Source of the DNA: Metabacillus halosaccharovorans
Lineage (GTDB): Bacteria; Bacillota; Bacilli; Bacillales; Bacillaceae
Length of the DNA stretch: 64,000 nucleotides
Reading direction: 5' to 3'
Assembly: GCF_002019635.1 (NCBI RefSeq)
Contig: NZ_KV917372.1
Coordinates: 1,860,001 to 1,924,000 of the forward strand
Shown one piece after another: positions 61,988 to 64,000 of this stretch (position 1 is its first letter; every line of letters starts with the position of its first letter). Below the pieces are notes generated by a model. The model was not told the origin of the DNA. It was given only the letters and a program-made list of their open reading frames with translations, and did not search any database. The translations under genes and the position numbers were made by a program.

Positions 61988-63574
61988 CTATCGGTTGTAA
62001 GGAATTTGAATGATAAACTCTGTGCCTTTTTCAACACTTAAATTTAGTTGAATGGATCCTCCTAATGTTTCGACACTTTTGCTCACTAAATATAAACCGT
62101 AGCCGCGATTTTGTCCTTTTGTCGAATACCCTTTTTTAAATATGTGAGTAAACTGTTCTTCTTTAATCCCCGGACCTGAATCTCTGACTTTAATTAAAAG
62201 TTGATTTTTATTATAGTTTAACTTTACCTTCAGCTTCTTTTCCTTCATTTCACTCATAGCTTCTATCGCATTATCTATGACATTTCCGATAATGGTAATT
62301 AATTCATGAGTCACATGATCCTCGCTAGGTTTTGGTATGATTGTCTCATTATCTATTTTCATCTCTACCTTATTTTCCCTAGCGGTACTAAGCTTGCCCA
62401 TAATAAATCCAGCGAGGACAGGATCTTTAATATCTTTAGTCACATAACTAACTTCGTTTACACGATGATCAACAATTTCATTTATAAAATCCATTAACTC
62501 ATCATAAAATTCCATCCTAACCATTCCAAGAATAACATGGAGCCGATTCATAAACTCATGTGACTGAGCACGCAATGCTTCAGCATATATTCGAACACCT
62601 GTTAATTGTTCTGCCAATTGATGAACTTCCGTTTTATCCCTAAAAGTTGAGATAGCTCCGACAATTTCTTTGTTGACAATCAATGGAGCTCGATTAGTTA
62701 AAAGTGTCACACCATTGACCGCTATCTCTTCATCTTTTTCAGGCTTTCCCGTTTTTAACACCCGGTCTAGCTTTGAGAATGGTAGATATTCAGTTAGTTT
62801 CATACCTACAGGATTATCCGATAGGCCGATATTCGTAAATATTTTCAAAGCTGATTTATTGACTAGTGTTATTGTCGAATTTTTGTCTACTGCAATTATC
62901 CCTTCATGTACAGAATGAAGCATTGTATTTCGTTCTTCATGAATTTTTGCAATCATAAACGGTTCTAATCCAAATAAAATCTTTTTTATATATCCCGCTA
63001 GGAAAACTGCGCCTACGATACCAACTAAAATACCTACAATAGATCCAATAAAAATATTTTTATGACCTTTTTTAAGTGCTTTTTCAACGTTATTAAGTAA
63101 TATTCCAACAGAAACTGCTCCTATCTGTTCATTTTCATCATTATAAATAGGAGTGAATGAACGTAATGACTCCCCTAGTGTACCTTTCGATATAGAAATA
63201 TGTTCTTCTCCAGTTAATACCTCCTTCTCATCACCGCCAACAAAACGTTTCCCAATCTTTTCTGAATCAGGATGAGATTTTCTAATTCCGTTCATATCCA
63301 ACACTACAACAAAAAGAACATCAGCTGCTTGTTGAATATCAACTGTATACTCTTGGATTGCCCCACCATCATCTTCTTTCTCAAGCCCACTTATAACGAT
63401 TTCAGATTTGGCAACTGTTCTTGATACAATCTTTGCTTTTTCTTCCTGGTTGTTACGAATAGATTCACTAACTGTATGACTAATTAATAAATCAGTTAAA
63501 AGCAACGATATAAGAACAACTAAGCATACAAAGAAAATAATGATAGTACTTAGCTTATATTTTTGTTTTGACAA
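61988..63574 (-). CDS. CitA/DcuS-family sensor histidine kinase
   Basis: The protein has 528 residues from TTG 63574, 8 bases after AGGAG; a GTG three codons earlier overlaps that site. Membrane segments at ~10-30 and ~170-195 flank a PASP/Cache sensor with SHPDSEKIGKRFVGGD and LRSFTPIYNDENEQIGAVSVG, the carboxylate-binding fold of this family. A cytoplasmic PAS domain (~210-310) and a SpoOB-type kinase domain follow: ALRAQSHEFMNRLHVILGM (His), NVIDNAIEAM (N-box), VRDSGPGI and GYGLYLVSK (G-boxes). It senses a C4-dicarboxylate, malate or citrate outside the cell and phosphorylates the next gene's product. Confidence 0.9.
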   Translation of the reverse strand: MSKQKYKLSTIIIFFVCLVVLISLLLTDLLISHTVSESIRNNQEEKAKIVSRTVAKSEIVISGLEKEDDGGAIQEYTVDIQQAADVLFVVVLDMNGIRKSHPDSEKIGKRFVGGDEKEVLTGEEHISISKGTLGESLRSFTPIYNDENEQIGAVSVGILLNNVEKALKKGHKNIFIGSIVGILVGIVGAVFLAGYIKKILFGLEPFMIAKIHEERNTMLHSVHEGIIAVDKNSTITLVNKSALKIFTNIGLSDNPVGMKLTEYLPFSKLDRVLKTGKPEKDEEIAVNGVTLLTNRAPLIVNKEIVGAISTFRDKTEVHQLAEQLTGVRIYAEALRAQSHEFMNRLHVILGMVRMEFYDELMDFINEIVDHRVNEVSYVTKDIKDPVLAGFIMGKLSTARENKVEMKIDNETIIPKPSEDHVTHELITIIGNVIDNAIEAMSEMKEKKLKVKLNYNKNQLLIKVRDSGPGIKEEQFTHIFKKGYSTKGQNRGYGLYLVSKSVETLGGSIQLNLSVEKGTEFIIQIPYNR

Positions 63575-64000
63575 TGAATCCACTCCTAAAAAAAATTCCT
63601 GGATTTAATATAAAAAACCTTACCTAAACAGATTATTAGGAAGGCTAAAAAAGCAAAATATCTCTCTTAATAATACATAATCCAAGATTCATGTTGAAGC
63701 AATTTCCTTAATACCCGAAATACGAATCGAATTCACCTTTTCATGTATATCTTTTAAAACGAGTGCTTGTTTATTTACATCGAGATTAAAAATATGACCT
63801 TTACACATTTGCAAAGATTCATTTTAATAATGAGTAATTGTTAGCAAACGATTTTTTGTTAATTCTTGTAAGAACATCTCTTTGGTCCCTCTATTGCTAG
63901 CGATCTATTAAAAGGCTCTAGTTAACGTTTACATTACTAATGTTTTTATCGCCTTGAACACCTTTTCTCTCCTTAAAGAATCAAAGTATGTTCAAGGCTT
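63575..64000. other. intergenic region at the window end, with a cre site
   Basis: About 425 AT-rich bases without a convincing reading frame. A full cre match (minus strand ATGTAAACGTTAACT) lies at 63920-63934. The region presumably carries the kinase promoter and the start region of a gene beyond the window. Confidence 0.45.

Overview
The window is AT-rich chromosomal DNA from a spore-forming member of the Bacillaceae (Bacillus or a close relative). The evidence is: strong GGAGG-type ribosome sites with occasional GTG and TTG starts, CcpA-type cre sites, AraR-type operators, two Sda-like sporulation checkpoint genes, a paiAB pair, a LicH-type GH4 enzyme, and a GC-rich palindromic intergenic repeat that I recall from other Bacillaceae. 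No tRNA, rRNA, CRISPR array or intact transposon was seen.

Region 1 (1-16.8 kb, all minus strand) is the most unusual part. It holds a probable C-glycoside deglycosidase: a TIM-barrel alpha subunit (7810-8703) followed 13 bases later by a DUF6379-type beta subunit (7392-7796). Upstream is a Gfo/Idh/MocA oxidoreductase suited to 3-oxidation of the sugar. Around them lie a GPH-type sugar symporter, a FAD aromatic hydroxylase, a two-domain extradiol dioxygenase, an alpha/beta hydrolase cut by the window edge, an AraC regulator, and an AraC regulator fused to a GH39-like domain that has lost its acid/base residue. A second Gfo/TIM/TIM set follows at 13.3-16.3 kb. My reading is that the region imports plant aromatic C-glycosides (flavone or isoflavone type), oxidises the sugar, cleaves the C-C bond and may open the aromatic ring. 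Decay is visible: a truncated ROK kinase, a chemoreceptor remnant, and a broken second copy of the AraC-GH39 gene.

Region 2 (16.9-37.2 kb) handles furanosides and L-arabinose. A 2034-residue secreted protein with two GH43 domains is co-transcribed with a CUT2 ABC importer (binding protein, ATPase, two permeases). Divergent from it are a chemoreceptor-like protein, a YesM-type kinase and a YesN-type regulator. The pathway genes follow: araA, araD and a non-AraB FGGY ribulokinase, with AraR-type operators although no araR is present. At 37.6-39.8 kb licH is divergent from an RpiR-family regulator.

Region 3 (40.9-56.2 kb) is a galactomannan locus: GH2 beta-mannosidase, GH36 alpha-galactosidase, secreted GH26 mannanase with CBM35, an LplABC-like ABC importer, a second YesMN pair and a YesL-like protein. 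Inverted repeats with AACTT/AAGTT arms lie in front of most of these genes and may be a shared operator. The kinase gene appears to use a non-canonical AUU start.

Region 4 (56.3-64 kb) has an Sda-like gene, paiB-paiA with a MarR regulator, a small graveyard of gene fragments (including a copy of a membrane-protein gene found intact at 40 kb), and a 2-hydroxycarboxylate transporter with a CitA/DcuS-type two-component system. Homology statements come from reading the sequence only; no database search was run.
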